A DNA stretch of 64,000 bases, taken from assembly GCA_959601045.1 (NCBI GenBank), contig CAUGNZ010000008.1, positions 11,732-75,731 on the forward strand, written 5' to 3'. The notes beneath the pieces are model-generated. The model had not been told where the DNA came from. It did no database searches and was given only the letters and a program-made list of their open reading frames with translations. The position numbers and the translations under genes are program-made. This DNA is from an uncultured Collinsella sp. Its GTDB lineage: Bacteria > Actinomycetota > Coriobacteriia > Coriobacteriales > Coriobacteriaceae. The first letter of the stretch is position 1; the number at the start of each line of letters is the position of its first letter. Below, piece after piece: positions 33,692 to 43,182 of the stretch.

Positions 33692-35716
33692 CTACATCAA
33701 GTTGCAAACAGCCGCCGCGAAGGCAACGGGGTCCTCGGGGAGGATACCCTCGACCAGCAGGGCCTGATCGTAGAGCAGGCCGGAGTACTGCTTGATCTTG
33801 TCGGCGTCACCTGCCTTCTGGGCAGCGACAAGCTTGTCAAAGACCGGGTGCTTGGCGTTGAGCTCGAGCACGCGCTGGCTCTTGGGCATGCCGTCGGGCG
33901 CGCCCTCGGGTCCCTTCTGGAGCACCTTCTCCATCTCGAGCGAAAGCGGACCCTCGGTGGTGATGCAAGCGGGGGCATCGGTCAGGCGCGCGGAGACGGC
34001 AACTTTCTCGACCTTGTCACCGAGCGCCTCCTTCATAGCGCTAAAGAGGTCCTCGTTTTCCTTGGTGGCGTCCTCGGCCTCCTTCTTCTCGTCCTCGGTC
34101 GCCAGATCAAGATCGCCAGTCGCGACGTTCTTGAGCTCCAGGTGACGATCCTCGACCTCGGGCTCGGCACCGTCGGCAACGGCCTTCTCGGCAGCCTCGC
34201 GAGCAGCATCGTCCTCATAGATCTTGGGCATATCGCACGCCACGTACTCACGCATAGCCTGGAACGTGAACTCATCCACATCCTGCGTCAGCAACAGCAC
34301 GTCATAGCCGCGGTCGAGCACACCCTTTACCACGGGCATCTTGGCCAAGCGCTCACGCGAGTCGCCGGCGGCGTAGTAGATGGCCTTCTGATCCCCGGGC
34401 ATGCCCTTGGCATACTCGGCCAGGGTAATCATCTTCTGCTCCTTGGCAGACCAGAACAGTAGCAGGTCGGCGAGCTCATCGGCCTTCATGCCATAGCTCG
34501 AGTAGATGCCGTACTTAAGACCGCGGCCAAAGTTCTCAAAGAACTTCTCGTAGGCCTCGCGGTCGTTGTCGCGCATATCCTCAAGATCGGCGGTAATCTT
34601 CTTCTCCACGCGCTTGGCGATGGCCTTGAGCTGACGGTTCTGCTGCAGCGTCTCACGCGAGATGTTGAGCGACACGTCGGCAGAATCCACGACGCCGCGG
34701 ACAAAGTTGTAGTAGTCGGGCAGCAGGTCGTCGCACTTCTCCATAATCAGCACGTTGGAGCTGTAGAGCGCCAGGCCCTTCTCGTAGTCCTTGCTGTACA
34801 GATCGAACGGGGCGCGGCCCGGCACAAACAGCAGCGCATCGTACTCAAGCGTACCCTCGGCATGGAAGCTGATAGTGCGCGCGGGATCGTCAAAGTCGTG
34901 GAACGTGGACTTGTAGAACTCGTTGTAATCCTTCTGCTCAACGTCGGAGCTGCGCTTTTTCCAAATCGGCGTCATGGAGTTGATGGTCTCGAGCTCCTGG
35001 TAGTCCTCGTACTCGGGCTTGTAGTCGTCGCCGGCGTCCTCGGGCTTGGGTTTCTGGCGGCTCTTGCTCACCATCATCTGAATCGGGTAGCGCACATAGT
35101 TGCTGTACTGCTGAATCAGGCTCTTGAGGCCCCACTCGGTCAGGAAGCGATCGTAGGTCTCGGCCTCGCCGTCGGCGTCGAGCTTCTCGTTCTCGCGCAG
35201 CGTCAGGATGACATCGGTACCGTGCTCAGCACGCTCGCCATCCTCGATGGTGTAGCCCTCAAGACCGTCGGACTCCCAAACGTGGGCGGTGTCCTCGCCA
35301 TAAGCGCGGCTGACGACCTTCACGTGGCTGGCGACCATAAAGGCGGAGTAGAAGCCCACGCCAAACTGGCCGATGATGTCGACATCGGAGCCCTGTTGCT
35401 CGGCGTTCTCGGTCTTAAACTCCTCGGAGCCGGAATGGGCGATGGTGCCCAGATTGCGCTCGAGCTCCTCGGCGGTCATGCCAATGCCGTTATCCGAGAT
35501 GGTAATGGTGCGGGCGTCTTTATCAAAAGAGACGCGAATAGCCAGGTCGCCCTGGTCGAGCTTGACACTCGGGTCCTGCAGGCTCTTAAAGTTGAGCTTG
35601 TCGACGGCGTCACTCGCATTAGAGATAAGCTCGCGCAGGAAGATTTCCTTATTGGTGTAGATGGAGTTGATCATGAGGTCGAGCAGTTTTTTGCTCTCGG
35701 TCTTAAATTGACGCAT
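33692..35716 (-). CDS. htpG: Chaperone protein HtpG (Hsp90)
   Basis: 674 residues, somewhat longer than the common 620-640 because of an acidic Lys/Glu-rich insert at about 500-580 (ATEDEKKEAEDATKENED region). The N-terminal GHKL ATPase domain has LRELISNASDAVDKL, ISDNGIGMT and GQFGVGFYSAFMVA. Middle and C-terminal dimerisation domains follow. It is a cytoplasmic ATP-dependent chaperone. AAAGGAC supports the start. It is a single gene; I saw no CIRCE-type element. Confidence 0.97.
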   Translation of the reverse strand: MRQFKTESKKLLDLMINSIYTNKEIFLRELISNASDAVDKLNFKSLQDPSVKLDQGDLAIRVSFDKDARTITISDNGIGMTAEELERNLGTIAHSGSEEFKTENAEQQGSDVDIIGQFGVGFYSAFMVASHVKVVSRAYGEDTAHVWESDGLEGYTIEDGERAEHGTDVILTLRENEKLDADGEAETYDRFLTEWGLKSLIQQYSNYVRYPIQMMVSKSRQKPKPEDAGDDYKPEYEDYQELETINSMTPIWKKRSSDVEQKDYNEFYKSTFHDFDDPARTISFHAEGTLEYDALLFVPGRAPFDLYSKDYEKGLALYSSNVLIMEKCDDLLPDYYNFVRGVVDSADVSLNISRETLQQNRQLKAIAKRVEKKITADLEDMRDNDREAYEKFFENFGRGLKYGIYSSYGMKADELADLLLFWSAKEQKMITLAEYAKGMPGDQKAIYYAAGDSRERLAKMPVVKGVLDRGYDVLLLTQDVDEFTFQAMREYVACDMPKIYEDDAAREAAEKAVADGAEPEVEDRHLELKNVATGDLDLATEDEKKEAEDATKENEDLFSAMKEALGDKVEKVAVSARLTDAPACITTEGPLSLEMEKVLQKGPEGAPDGMPKSQRVLELNAKHPVFDKLVAAQKAGDADKIKQYSGLLYDQALLVEGILPEDPVAFAAAVCNLM

Positions 35717-35918
35717 GTGCAGTCCTTTCGCGCTACCCCCGTCCGCAAAAACGGCCCGGTTGCCCGAGCCGCATCGCAGACCTGCTATGTCCAGACTTAG
35801 ATTTTATAACCCATTAGCGCGCATATATACATACGGAATCGAAAAACTGTATGTCCAAACGCTCTGATGCGCCAATTGCCAAGGAGTGTCCCCGACTGCC
35901 GGCAGGAAAGGAACGTCC

Positions 35919-36419
35919 CTATCTGCCATCTACGCGCTTGGCCATCCAAACATGGGGCTGGCCCTCGTCTTCGTAGTCCACCGGGGCAATCTGCGTGTAA
36001 CCCGCCTTGGCATAGAGCGGCAGCACGTATTCCTGCGCGTGCAGCTTAATGAGCTTGGCGCCGGCATCACGCGCGCACGTATCACTGGCCTCGACAATCT
36101 TGCTCGCCAAACCGCGACGGCGCATGCTCGGCAGCACGGCCACGCGCCCCATAATGTAGGTCTCCCCCGCCGCGACGCCTTCGTCCAAGTCGCACGCCGG
36201 CGACACCGGAGCCTCTGCGTCAGCTGCGCGCTCGAGTTCTTCGGGAAACACGCGCGAGCAACCGGCAAGCTCACCGTCTACATAGAGCGTCACATGGATG
36301 CAGTTCGGATCCTCGTCGATAGCGTCAAACTCATTCTCGTAGCCCTGCTCGTCCATAAAAACGACGCGGCGCACCAACGCCGCGTCATCAAAGCATCCCG
36401 TCTTAAGTTGGATATCCAT
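35919..36419 (-). CDS. GNAT-family N-acetyltransferase
   Basis: 166 residues from ATG at 36419 (GAAAGGGC upstream). The acetyl-CoA-binding motif A is visible as MGRVAVLPSMRRRGLASKIVEA, followed by AKLIKLHAQEYVLPLYAKAGY, which resembles the ElaA-like GNAT subgroup. The substrate is unknown. It lies 39 bp after the CpsB-like gene on the same strand, so may be co-transcribed with it. Confidence 0.87.
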   Translation of the reverse strand: MDIQLKTGCFDDAALVRRVVFMDEQGYENEFDAIDEDPNCIHVTLYVDGELAGCSRVFPEELERAADAEAPVSPACDLDEGVAAGETYIMGRVAVLPSMRRRGLASKIVEASDTCARDAGAKLIKLHAQEYVLPLYAKAGYTQIAPVDYEDEGQPHVWMAKRVDGR

Positions 36420-36458
36420 AGCTGCCCTTTCATTCAACGCGAACGTTAGGGACAGATT

Positions 36459-37109
36459 TTAGCGAAAATGAGCTCCGCGCACGCTAAACTTCGCGCGAGC
36501 CTTCGCCAGACAGTCGTAATGACCCACGTTATGGGCATCGCTCGCGATGAAGCTGTACAGGTTCTGATCGAACAGGCGCTGTGCCGGCTTTTTCTCGCGA
36601 CCAAAGCGACCGCCGGCAATAAAGTCCGCCGAAGCCTGCAGCTTGCAGCCCATATCGACCAGGCGCTCCGCCACGCTTACATCCTTTTGAACCGCACGAT
36701 AGCGCTCAGGATGAGCGATGATCACCTGGTAGCCACGGCACTGCAAATCGTAAATCGTGTTCTCGTACTCTCTAAACGCATACGCATCGGCATGCGTCGA
36801 AAGCTCGAGCAGAAACTCGTTGGTCCCATCGAAATGCAAGTGATCCGCGGCATCGATACCAAGCTCAACGAGCTTTCGATGGTTGACCTCGAAGCCCATC
36901 TGGAGCGGAAAACCGTCAGCGTTATCGCGCAGCAGCTCAAAGGCATCCCACATCTTGTCGTAATCAAAATAGGGATCACGGCAGTGAGGAGTGCAAACGA
37001 TTCTGGTTACACCGGCCCGCTTGGCAGCCTCGAGCATCGCCAAGCTCTCTTCGAGATCGGCGGCGCCGTCGTCTACACCCGGCAAGATATGGCAATGAAT
37101 GTCACGCAT
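36459..37109 (-). CDS. CpsB/YwqE-type tyrosine-protein phosphatase (PHP fold)
   Basis: 216 residues. PHP metal-binding motifs: DIHCHILPGVDDGA at the N-terminus, CTPHCRDPYF, ELSTHADAYAF, IAHPERYRAV and a late SDAHN. These manganese-dependent phosphatases dephosphorylate the adjacent bacterial tyrosine kinase in capsule or exopolysaccharide control. It lies 17 bp downstream of the kinase gene. Confidence 0.92.
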   Translation of the reverse strand: MRDIHCHILPGVDDGAADLEESLAMLEAAKRAGVTRIVCTPHCRDPYFDYDKMWDAFELLRDNADGFPLQMGFEVNHRKLVELGIDAADHLHFDGTNEFLLELSTHADAYAFREYENTIYDLQCRGYQVIIAHPERYRAVQKDVSVAERLVDMGCKLQASADFIAGGRFGREKKPAQRLFDQNLYSFIASDAHNVGHYDCLAKARAKFSVRGAHFR

Positions 37110-37126
37110 AGGTCAGCCTTAATCAA

Positions 37127-37864
37127 CTAAACGTTTGCTCGGTTGGTGAAGATGCCCTTTTTGGAAGTGCCCTGATCGTCGGAGCCCTTCTTAACCTTCT
37201 TACCGTCCTTGGTGTAGTAAGAATAATAGTACTCGCCGGTCTCGGTCTCACAGTAATTCATGACGGTACCGATGAGCTTGACCTTCTCGGACTTCTTAAG
37301 CTGGGCGATAGCGTTGAGCGCCTCTTCGCGCTTGGTAAAGTCCTCGCGCACCACGAACAGCGCGCCGTCGGTCAAGCTGGCAATCTCGGCAGCATCGATG
37401 AAGGTGCCGACCGGAGGAGCATCGAAGATGACGTACTGGAACTTGGCGGACAGTGCCTTTACCAGCTTGGCAAAGCGATGGGAGACGATGATGTCGGCAG
37501 GATTGGGAATGTGCGGCTCGGCATCGAGGAAGTAGAAGTTCTTCTGACCCGTCTCGACAATTGCCTGGTCAATGGAGATCTGCTCGGAAAGGACCGCATA
37601 GAGTCCGCCGCGCGAACGAACGCCGAGCATATCGGAAAGGGACCTGCGGCGCATATCGGCCTCGACCAGGAGCACGGACTTGCCGCTCGTGGCGATTGCC
37701 TGAGCAAGGTTAATGGAAACCGTAGACTTGCCCTCGTTGGGAATCGAGGAGGTAACGGTGATGGTGCGAATGGGGTCGTCCACGCTCGCAAAGCGGATGT
37801 TGGCCAGAAGGGTCTTGGCGGCATTCTGCACAACGAGCTTATCGGTGTTCTTTGCCTTAGCCAT
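37127..37864 (-). CDS. CpsD/YwqD-type bacterial tyrosine kinase
   Basis: 245 residues. Walker A is TSSIPNEGKSTVS, the A' motif is VLLVEADMRR and Walker B is VIFDAPPVG. The C-terminal tail carries a cluster of six Tyr (NYCETETGEYYYSYYTK), the autophosphorylation site typical of BY-kinases. It works with the membrane adaptor encoded 2 bp upstream, which activates it, and the phosphatase downstream. Normally such sets control polysaccharide polymerisation; no glycosyltransferases are nearby. Confidence 0.93.
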   Translation of the reverse strand: MAKAKNTDKLVVQNAAKTLLANIRFASVDDPIRTITVTSSIPNEGKSTVSINLAQAIATSGKSVLLVEADMRRRSLSDMLGVRSRGGLYAVLSEQISIDQAIVETGQKNFYFLDAEPHIPNPADIIVSHRFAKLVKALSAKFQYVIFDAPPVGTFIDAAEIASLTDGALFVVREDFTKREEALNAIAQLKKSEKVKLIGTVMNYCETETGEYYYSYYTKDGKKVKKGSDDQGTSKKGIFTNRANV

Positions 37865-37866
37865 GC

Positions 37867-38523
37867 CTATTTACCACCTTTCATAGCCGGAATTCGGCCA
37901 ACAACGGGAATACCCAGGAGCTCTTCTGCCTCTTCGGCACCGCGGATGCGGGTATTGAGCATGTCTGCCAAAACGACATAGGCAACTGCGATAAAGATAC
38001 CGGCGAGGAACGCGACGGCAATATACAGCGTGCGCTTGGGGCCGCTGGGGGCTTCGGGGGTCTTAGCCTCGTCGATAACGTTGATGCTCTGGGCAGCGCC
38101 GACGTTCTGAGCGACCGTACTCACCGAGCTGGCAATGGCCTTTGCGACCTCAGCCGTCTCCTTGGCATCGGTGCCGGTAACCGAAAGCGTAATGACACGC
38201 GTGGTGGTCTCGGAGGAAACAGACACCTTGTAGTCATCCAGATCGGTGAGGCCCAGTTCTTTGGCGGCGCCGCTCTTAACGCTATCGCTATCCAGCAGCG
38301 TGGCGATATCGTTGGAAAGCATCTGGCTCGCCGAGAGATCGTTGTAGCTCATCTGACCGCTATCGTCGGTCTTGGCGAGAATGTACATGCTCGTCGTCGC
38401 GGTATAGGTGTTGTCCATCGCAACGAAGGACACGATGCCCATGGCGATCGCGCAGACCACCGGAAGGGTGATGACCAGCTTGAGGTGCTTCTTCAGCAGC
38501 TGGAACAGTTCGAGAAGGGTCAT
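37867..38523 (-). CDS. Wzz/CpsC-type polysaccharide chain-length and kinase-activator protein
   Basis: 218 residues. Two membrane helices (LVITLPVVCAIAMGIVSFVA near the N-terminus and LYIAVAFLAGIFIAVAYVVL near residue 170) flank an extracytoplasmic domain. The family Pro-rich region before helix 2 is present (EAKTPEAPSGPKRT). The short cytoplasmic C-terminus would contact the tyrosine kinase encoded next. GAAAGGC precedes the ATG. It is the first gene of the minus-strand set. Confidence 0.92.
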   Translation of the reverse strand: MTLLELFQLLKKHLKLVITLPVVCAIAMGIVSFVAMDNTYTATTSMYILAKTDDSGQMSYNDLSASQMLSNDIATLLDSDSVKSGAAKELGLTDLDDYKVSVSSETTTRVITLSVTGTDAKETAEVAKAIASSVSTVAQNVGAAQSINVIDEAKTPEAPSGPKRTLYIAVAFLAGIFIAVAYVVLADMLNTRIRGAEEAEELLGIPVVGRIPAMKGGK

Positions 38524-38664
38524 GCAGCTTGCCTTTCATTTCCCCAGTTCGGATTGACAAAACTGTCCGTATGTTATCGCATCTTTTTACCGAGACCAAA
38601 CTCTATACATAAGAAACAGGCTATCCTGTAAAAATGTCGGAAGCAATCGTAAAATTGCACAACA

Positions 38665-38693
38665 ACGCCGCACCCGAAAGTCAAATGCGGCGT
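38665..38693 (-). terminator. Terminator after the PhoR-like kinase gene
   Basis: ACGCCGCA pairs with TGCGGCGT across a 13-base loop, followed by TGTTGTG on the minus strand. Moderate strength. Confidence 0.65.
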
Positions 38694-38718
38694 CTACATC
38701 AATATCTATGTTGTATCG

Positions 38719-40143
38719 CTATGCGAATGGCTCGTCCTGCTGTATGGGAAACGTCACCGTAATGGTGGTTCCCACGCCCAACTCGCTCGACAGATCGAGC
38801 GTGGCGTGATGATACAGGGCCGCATGCTTGACAATGGCAAGCCCCAGGCCGGTTCCGCCGCGTGCCTTGGACCTACTCTTGTCCACGCGATAGAACCGCT
38901 CAAATACCTTGCCCTGTTCTTCAGGCGCGATACCGATTCCCGTGTCGGCGACAGCGAGGAACGGATGGCCTTCGTCGTTGGTGCCGCACTGCAGCGTAAC
39001 CGTACCGCCGGGCCGATTGTAGCGGATGGCGTTGCTTGCCAGATTATAGATGAGCTCGTCGACCAAGCGCGACACGCCTTCGATGACCACAGGCTTGGTC
39101 TCATGACTTATCGTCACATTCGCCTGACGGGCAACCTGTTCAAGGCGCTGCTCAACCGCGTAGATCGCACGCGAGAGCTCAATAGGCTCCGTGGACCCAA
39201 TGGGCACTGCCTCGCCTTCAGTTGCACGTTCGGCCTCGTCCAAGTTAGACAGCGTAAGGATGTCGTTGACAAGCGCTGCCAAGCGGCCCGCCTCACGATA
39301 GATGCGACCGCCAAAGTTGCGCAGGTCGTCCTCGCCCTCGACCATGCCATTTGCGATGAGCTCGGCATAGCCCGAAATCGCCGTAAGCGGCGTCTTGAGC
39401 TCATGGGTGATATTCGCCGTGAACTCGCGGCGCATACGGTCGTTGTCCGCTAGCACCGCCATTTGGCGCTTGAGTTCCTGGCGCTGCGACTCGATACGCT
39501 CAAGCATGGGGACCATCTCGGCATAGGCGTGCTCATAGCTACGGCGTGGGTGATCCAAATCCACCTCTTGCAACGGCGCGATGATGGCACGGGACTCACG
39601 GCGCGCCATAAAAAACGAGAGTACTGCACCCGCTGCTGCGATAAGCAGCATCGGCGCCAGCATCGACAGCAAAATCGCCGCAACGCCAGGCTGGGCCTGC
39701 GCCAAGCGGACGACCTGGCCGTTATCAAGGGTGACGGCGCGATACAGCATAATCTCGTCGAGTGTAGAGCTTGCGCGCTCCGCGGAACCCGAACCACTCT
39801 CAAAGGCCTCGATGACCTCGGGGCGATCGCCATGGTTGGGCAGTGTGGAAGGCGACGCCTCGTTGTCGTAGGCAACAGATCCGTCCTTATTGATCAGCGT
39901 GATACGAAGGTCCTCGCGATCGAGGCTTCGCAAGAACGGAATGGGCTCCTGCTGCTCGTCGAGGGCGGCAGCAATGAGCTCAGTTTCCTGCGCCAGATTG
40001 GCACTCGTGGCATCCGCCAAAGTGTTTTGCACAAAGAACGCACCCAGCACCGTAAACGCCACGATAACCGCCATGGCGCAGACAAAGATCGTCACAAAAA
40101 CGCGGTGCGACAGCGTATGTTTTCCCTGGGGGGCGAAGACCAC
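38719..40143 (-). CDS. Sensor histidine kinase, PhoR-like
   Basis: 474 residues from a GTG start with GGAGGAG upstream, three bases after the response regulator stop. Two N-terminal membrane helices (VFVTIFVCAMAVIVAFTVLGAFFV; about 165-190) flank a sensor domain. The H-box is FTANITHELKTPLTAISGYAEL. ATPase boxes are NAIRYNRPGG, DTGIGIAPE and GGTGLGLAIVKH. It pairs with the regulator at 40147 and, given pstB upstream, is inferred to sense phosphate status. Confidence 0.92.
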   Translation of the reverse strand: MVFAPQGKHTLSHRVFVTIFVCAMAVIVAFTVLGAFFVQNTLADATSANLAQETELIAAALDEQQEPIPFLRSLDREDLRITLINKDGSVAYDNEASPSTLPNHGDRPEVIEAFESGSGSAERASSTLDEIMLYRAVTLDNGQVVRLAQAQPGVAAILLSMLAPMLLIAAAGAVLSFFMARRESRAIIAPLQEVDLDHPRRSYEHAYAEMVPMLERIESQRQELKRQMAVLADNDRMRREFTANITHELKTPLTAISGYAELIANGMVEGEDDLRNFGGRIYREAGRLAALVNDILTLSNLDEAERATEGEAVPIGSTEPIELSRAIYAVEQRLEQVARQANVTISHETKPVVIEGVSRLVDELIYNLASNAIRYNRPGGTVTLQCGTNDEGHPFLAVADTGIGIAPEEQGKVFERFYRVDKSRSKARGGTGLGLAIVKHAALYHHATLDLSSELGVGTTITVTFPIQQDEPFA

Positions 40144-40146
40144 GGG

Positions 40147-40875
40147 TTACTCCTCCGATGCGGTGGCCGCGGTGTCGTCGCCTTCGGCACCATCACCGGC
40201 AGAAGGCTCGGCCAGGCGATAACCCACGCCGCGCACGGTCTCGATGGCGCTGGCATGCTCGCCCAGTTTTTGGCGAAGCGTCTGCACGTGCACGTCAACG
40301 GTGCGCGAACCGCCGTCGAAGTCCCAGCCCCACACGCTCTGCAGCAACGACTCGCGGGTAAAGACCACGCCGGGCTTGCGCATGAGGTACTCGAGCAGGT
40401 CGAACTCGCGCAGGGTGAGCTTAAGCGGCTCGCCGGCAACGGTCACCTCGCGATGGCTGGGCGAGAGCACGATGTCGCCCACGCTGAGCACATCGCTCGC
40501 CTGCTTGACCATGCCGCCGCGACGCAGCAGTGCGCGGCAGCGGCTCGCAAGCTCCATGAGCGAAAACGGCTTAGTCAGGTAATCGTCGGCACCGCCATCG
40601 AGCGCCATCACCTTGTCGAGCTCGGTGTCCTTGGCGGTAAGCATCATGATGGGCACCGTCGCCGTCAGGCGATCGGCACGCAGACGACGCATAATCGCCA
40701 AGCCATCGGTGTCGGGCAGCATGATATCGAGCAGCACAGCATCGGGCACCCGTCGCGCCACGGCAGCTTTAAACTCGCCATCACACGAAAAGCCCTCGGC
40801 CTCGATTCCCTGCTTACGCAGCGCGTAGACTGTCAAATCCCTGATGTTGTCATCGTCCTCGACGTAATAGATCAT
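40147..40875 (-). CDS. OmpR/PhoB-family response regulator
   Basis: 242 residues. The receiver domain has the acidic pocket DDDN near the N-terminus and the phospho-acceptor in VLLDIMLPDTDG, plus MLTAKD and DYLTKPFS. The C-terminal winged helix contains LTLREFDLLEYLMRKPG and SRTVDVHVQTLRQKLG, the PhoB-type DNA-binding domain. It lies downstream of pstB and is followed at once by its kinase. Confidence 0.94.
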   Translation of the reverse strand: MIYYVEDDDNIRDLTVYALRKQGIEAEGFSCDGEFKAAVARRVPDAVLLDIMLPDTDGLAIMRRLRADRLTATVPIMMLTAKDTELDKVMALDGGADDYLTKPFSLMELASRCRALLRRGGMVKQASDVLSVGDIVLSPSHREVTVAGEPLKLTLREFDLLEYLMRKPGVVFTRESLLQSVWGWDFDGGSRTVDVHVQTLRQKLGEHASAIETVRGVGYRLAEPSAGDGAEGDDTAATASEE

Positions 40876-40939
40876 GTTGAACCCCTTTGCGGCCGATATG
40901 ACCGCATCTTAACCCTAAAGGCACCTGTAAAAGACAGCG

Positions 40940-41815
40940 TCAGCCAAAACGCCCCGTCAAATAATCCGCGGTGCGCGGATCGGACGGATTCTTGAAGAGT
41001 TGCGCGGTGGGCGCGTGCTCCACCAGCTCACCCAGCAAAAAGAACGCAACCGAATCGGAAATACGCGCGGCCTGCTGCATGTTGTGCGTCACGACCACCA
41101 GCGTGCAGGTCTCCTTGAGCTCGCAGGCCAGCTGCTCCACCACCAACGTCGACACAGGGTCGAGTGCCGAGGTCGGCTCGTCCATCAGCAGAATGTCGGG
41201 CTGCACGGCAAGTGCGCGGGCGATGCACAGGCGCTGCTGCTGTCCACCCGAAAGACCCAGGCCCGACTCTTTGAGCTTGTCCTTGGCCTCGTCCCACAGG
41301 GCAGCGCGACGCAGGGAGTCCTCGACCAGCTCATCGAGCACGGCGCGGTCGCGCACACCCATACCGCGAGGACCGTAGGCGACGTTGTCGTAGATGCTCA
41401 TGGGAAATGGGTTGGGGCGTTGGAACACCATGCCCACGCGCTGGCGCAAACGGCAGATGTCGCAATCGCCCAGGATATCTTGACCATCGAGCGCAATCTT
41501 GCCCTCGATGCGGCAATCCTTGATGCCGTCGTTCATGCGGTTAAAGCAGCGCAGCAACGTGGACTTTCCGCAGCCCGAAGGCCCGATGAACGAGGTGATC
41601 TGCTTGTCGCGGATCTTGATATTCACGTCCTTGAGCGCATGGTGGTCGCCATAGAACAGGTCGAGGCCCTCGACGTCGATGCGCGTCGGCGAGGCGGCAA
41701 GATCCTCTGCCGTGGGGCGAGTCGCATCCCCAACCTCGCGCTCATGCGCGGCCTCGGCCTGCGCTTCCATGAGTTCTTCAAGCTCCGTGGACTCCACAGC
41801 CGCAGCAGCCGTCAT
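40940..41815 (-). CDS. pstB: Phosphate ABC transporter ATP-binding protein PstB
   Basis: 291 residues from ATG at 41815 (GGAGGTG upstream). Walker [11 protein letters not shown]-loop VFQRPNPF, signature GLSGGQQQR and Walker [14 protein letters not shown] are all present, with PstB-specific [12 protein letters not shown] and LRCFNRMND. An unusual acidic N-terminal extension of about 45 residues precedes the ABC domain. pstS, pstC, pstA and phoU are not next to it; the upstream neighbour is a different two-component system. Confidence 0.94.
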   Translation of the reverse strand: MTAAAAVESTELEELMEAQAEAAHEREVGDATRPTAEDLAASPTRIDVEGLDLFYGDHHALKDVNIKIRDKQITSFIGPSGCGKSTLLRCFNRMNDGIKDCRIEGKIALDGQDILGDCDICRLRQRVGMVFQRPNPFPMSIYDNVAYGPRGMGVRDRAVLDELVEDSLRRAALWDEAKDKLKESGLGLSGGQQQRLCIARALAVQPDILLMDEPTSALDPVSTLVVEQLACELKETCTLVVVTHNMQQAARISDSVAFFLLGELVEHAPTAQLFKNPSDPRTADYLTGRFG

Positions 41816-41918
41816 ACCGCACACCTCCATATCGATATCAATTCAGCAGTATCGATAGTAGGAATCGCGGCTCATACGCACGTGAGCACATTGTCAAGTG
41901 TTTGTAAGGGCACGCTAG

Positions 41919-43157
41919 CTATGCGGCGGGCAGCTCGATGGTGAATATCGTGTGTTCGGGCGTCGATTCACATGCAACGGTACCGCCGTGTGCCGCGATG
42001 ATCTCCTTGGCAATAGCAAGGCCCAAACCGGCACCACCGCGATTGGTCGCACGCGCCGCATCCAGGCGATAGAACTTCTCAAAGATCACCTTGAGCTTAG
42101 CCGCAGGGATAGGATCGCCCTGATTGATAAAGCGCACGCGCACGCCGCCATCGTCTTGGCGCCTGGCCTCAATCGTGATAGTCGAGCCCTCATAGCTATA
42201 GGCGACGGCGTTTTTCATGATGTTGTTAAACACGCGGGCCATCTTATCGCCATCCACGAGCACCGTCAGGTCCTCGCGAATATCAACCTGGGCTTCCTTA
42301 TGTTGCTCGTTGAGGATGGGATAGAACTCGTCAGCCACCTGAGCCAGCAGCAACCCCAGATCAACATAGCCGCGCGTGAGCACGATATCGTGGAAGTCAA
42401 AGCGCGTGATATCGAAGAACTCTTCGATGAGTGCATCGAGCCGGTGCGCCTTGTCGAGCGCCACGCCCGTAAAGTGCGCACGTTGCTCAACCGGCAGCTC
42501 AGGAGCCTCTTGAAGCAGCGAAAGATAGCCCACCACACTGGCAAGCGGGGTGCGTAGGTCATGTGCCAAGTACGTGACCAGATCGTCCTTGCGATGAGAC
42601 TCGTCACGCAAGGCCTGTTGCACCTTGCGCTCGCGATCGCGCACACGGTTGAGTGCGCCCTCGACCTCCAGGAAGTCGCCGTCGATGTTGTCCCAGGTGT
42701 CGGGGTGATCGATCAGGCGATCTTGAATACGAGCGGCCAGCACACAATCGGCATGCTGCTCGCCCTGCTCATAGCCCTGGTAGTACAGGGCGCGGCCGCA
42801 AAAGAACAGCACGCACACGGCAAGCGCCAGCACAAAGCCAAGCATGTTGAATACAAAGCCGGCATCGAACAGCACCGGCCCTTCGATGCCGCCGAGTGCC
42901 ATGGCGCCAATCGCCAACGTCATGGCCCACGCGGCACCGCCAATCACCACGCAGCGGCGTACGATTTCAAATCGATCGATCAGCAAAAAGCCGACAAGCA
43001 GCACCGCCAAGATTCCAGCGATGTTATCGATGCCAATCAGCAGCAGGCTCAGCAAAAAGAGCAGCACCGTTGCAAGCGCGCGGTTGTCGACGACCGACCT
43101 CACGTATTCAAAGAGTCGATCGGGCACCTCGAATGCCTGCCTATCGTCTTTTGTCAT
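41919..43157 (-). CDS. Sensor histidine kinase, VanS-like
   Basis: 412 residues from ATG at 43157, preceded by GGTGGGG. Several N-terminal membrane helices (about 25-125) with little extracytoplasmic sequence suggest intramembrane or envelope sensing. The H-box is LVTYLAHDLRTPLASVVGYLSLLQ. ATPase boxes are FNNIMKNAVAYS, NQGDPIPAAKL and RGGAGLGLAIAKEI. It partners the regulator encoded just upstream. Transmembrane layout and H-box resemble VanS-type kinases. Confidence 0.9.
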   Translation of the reverse strand: MTKDDRQAFEVPDRLFEYVRSVVDNRALATVLLFLLSLLLIGIDNIAGILAVLLVGFLLIDRFEIVRRCVVIGGAAWAMTLAIGAMALGGIEGPVLFDAGFVFNMLGFVLALAVCVLFFCGRALYYQGYEQGEQHADCVLAARIQDRLIDHPDTWDNIDGDFLEVEGALNRVRDRERKVQQALRDESHRKDDLVTYLAHDLRTPLASVVGYLSLLQEAPELPVEQRAHFTGVALDKAHRLDALIEEFFDITRFDFHDIVLTRGYVDLGLLLAQVADEFYPILNEQHKEAQVDIREDLTVLVDGDKMARVFNNIMKNAVAYSYEGSTITIEARRQDDGGVRVRFINQGDPIPAAKLKVIFEKFYRLDAARATNRGGAGLGLAIAKEIIAAHGGTVACESTPEHTIFTIELPAA

Positions 43158-43182
43158 ATCCACTTCCCCACCATCAAAGGCG

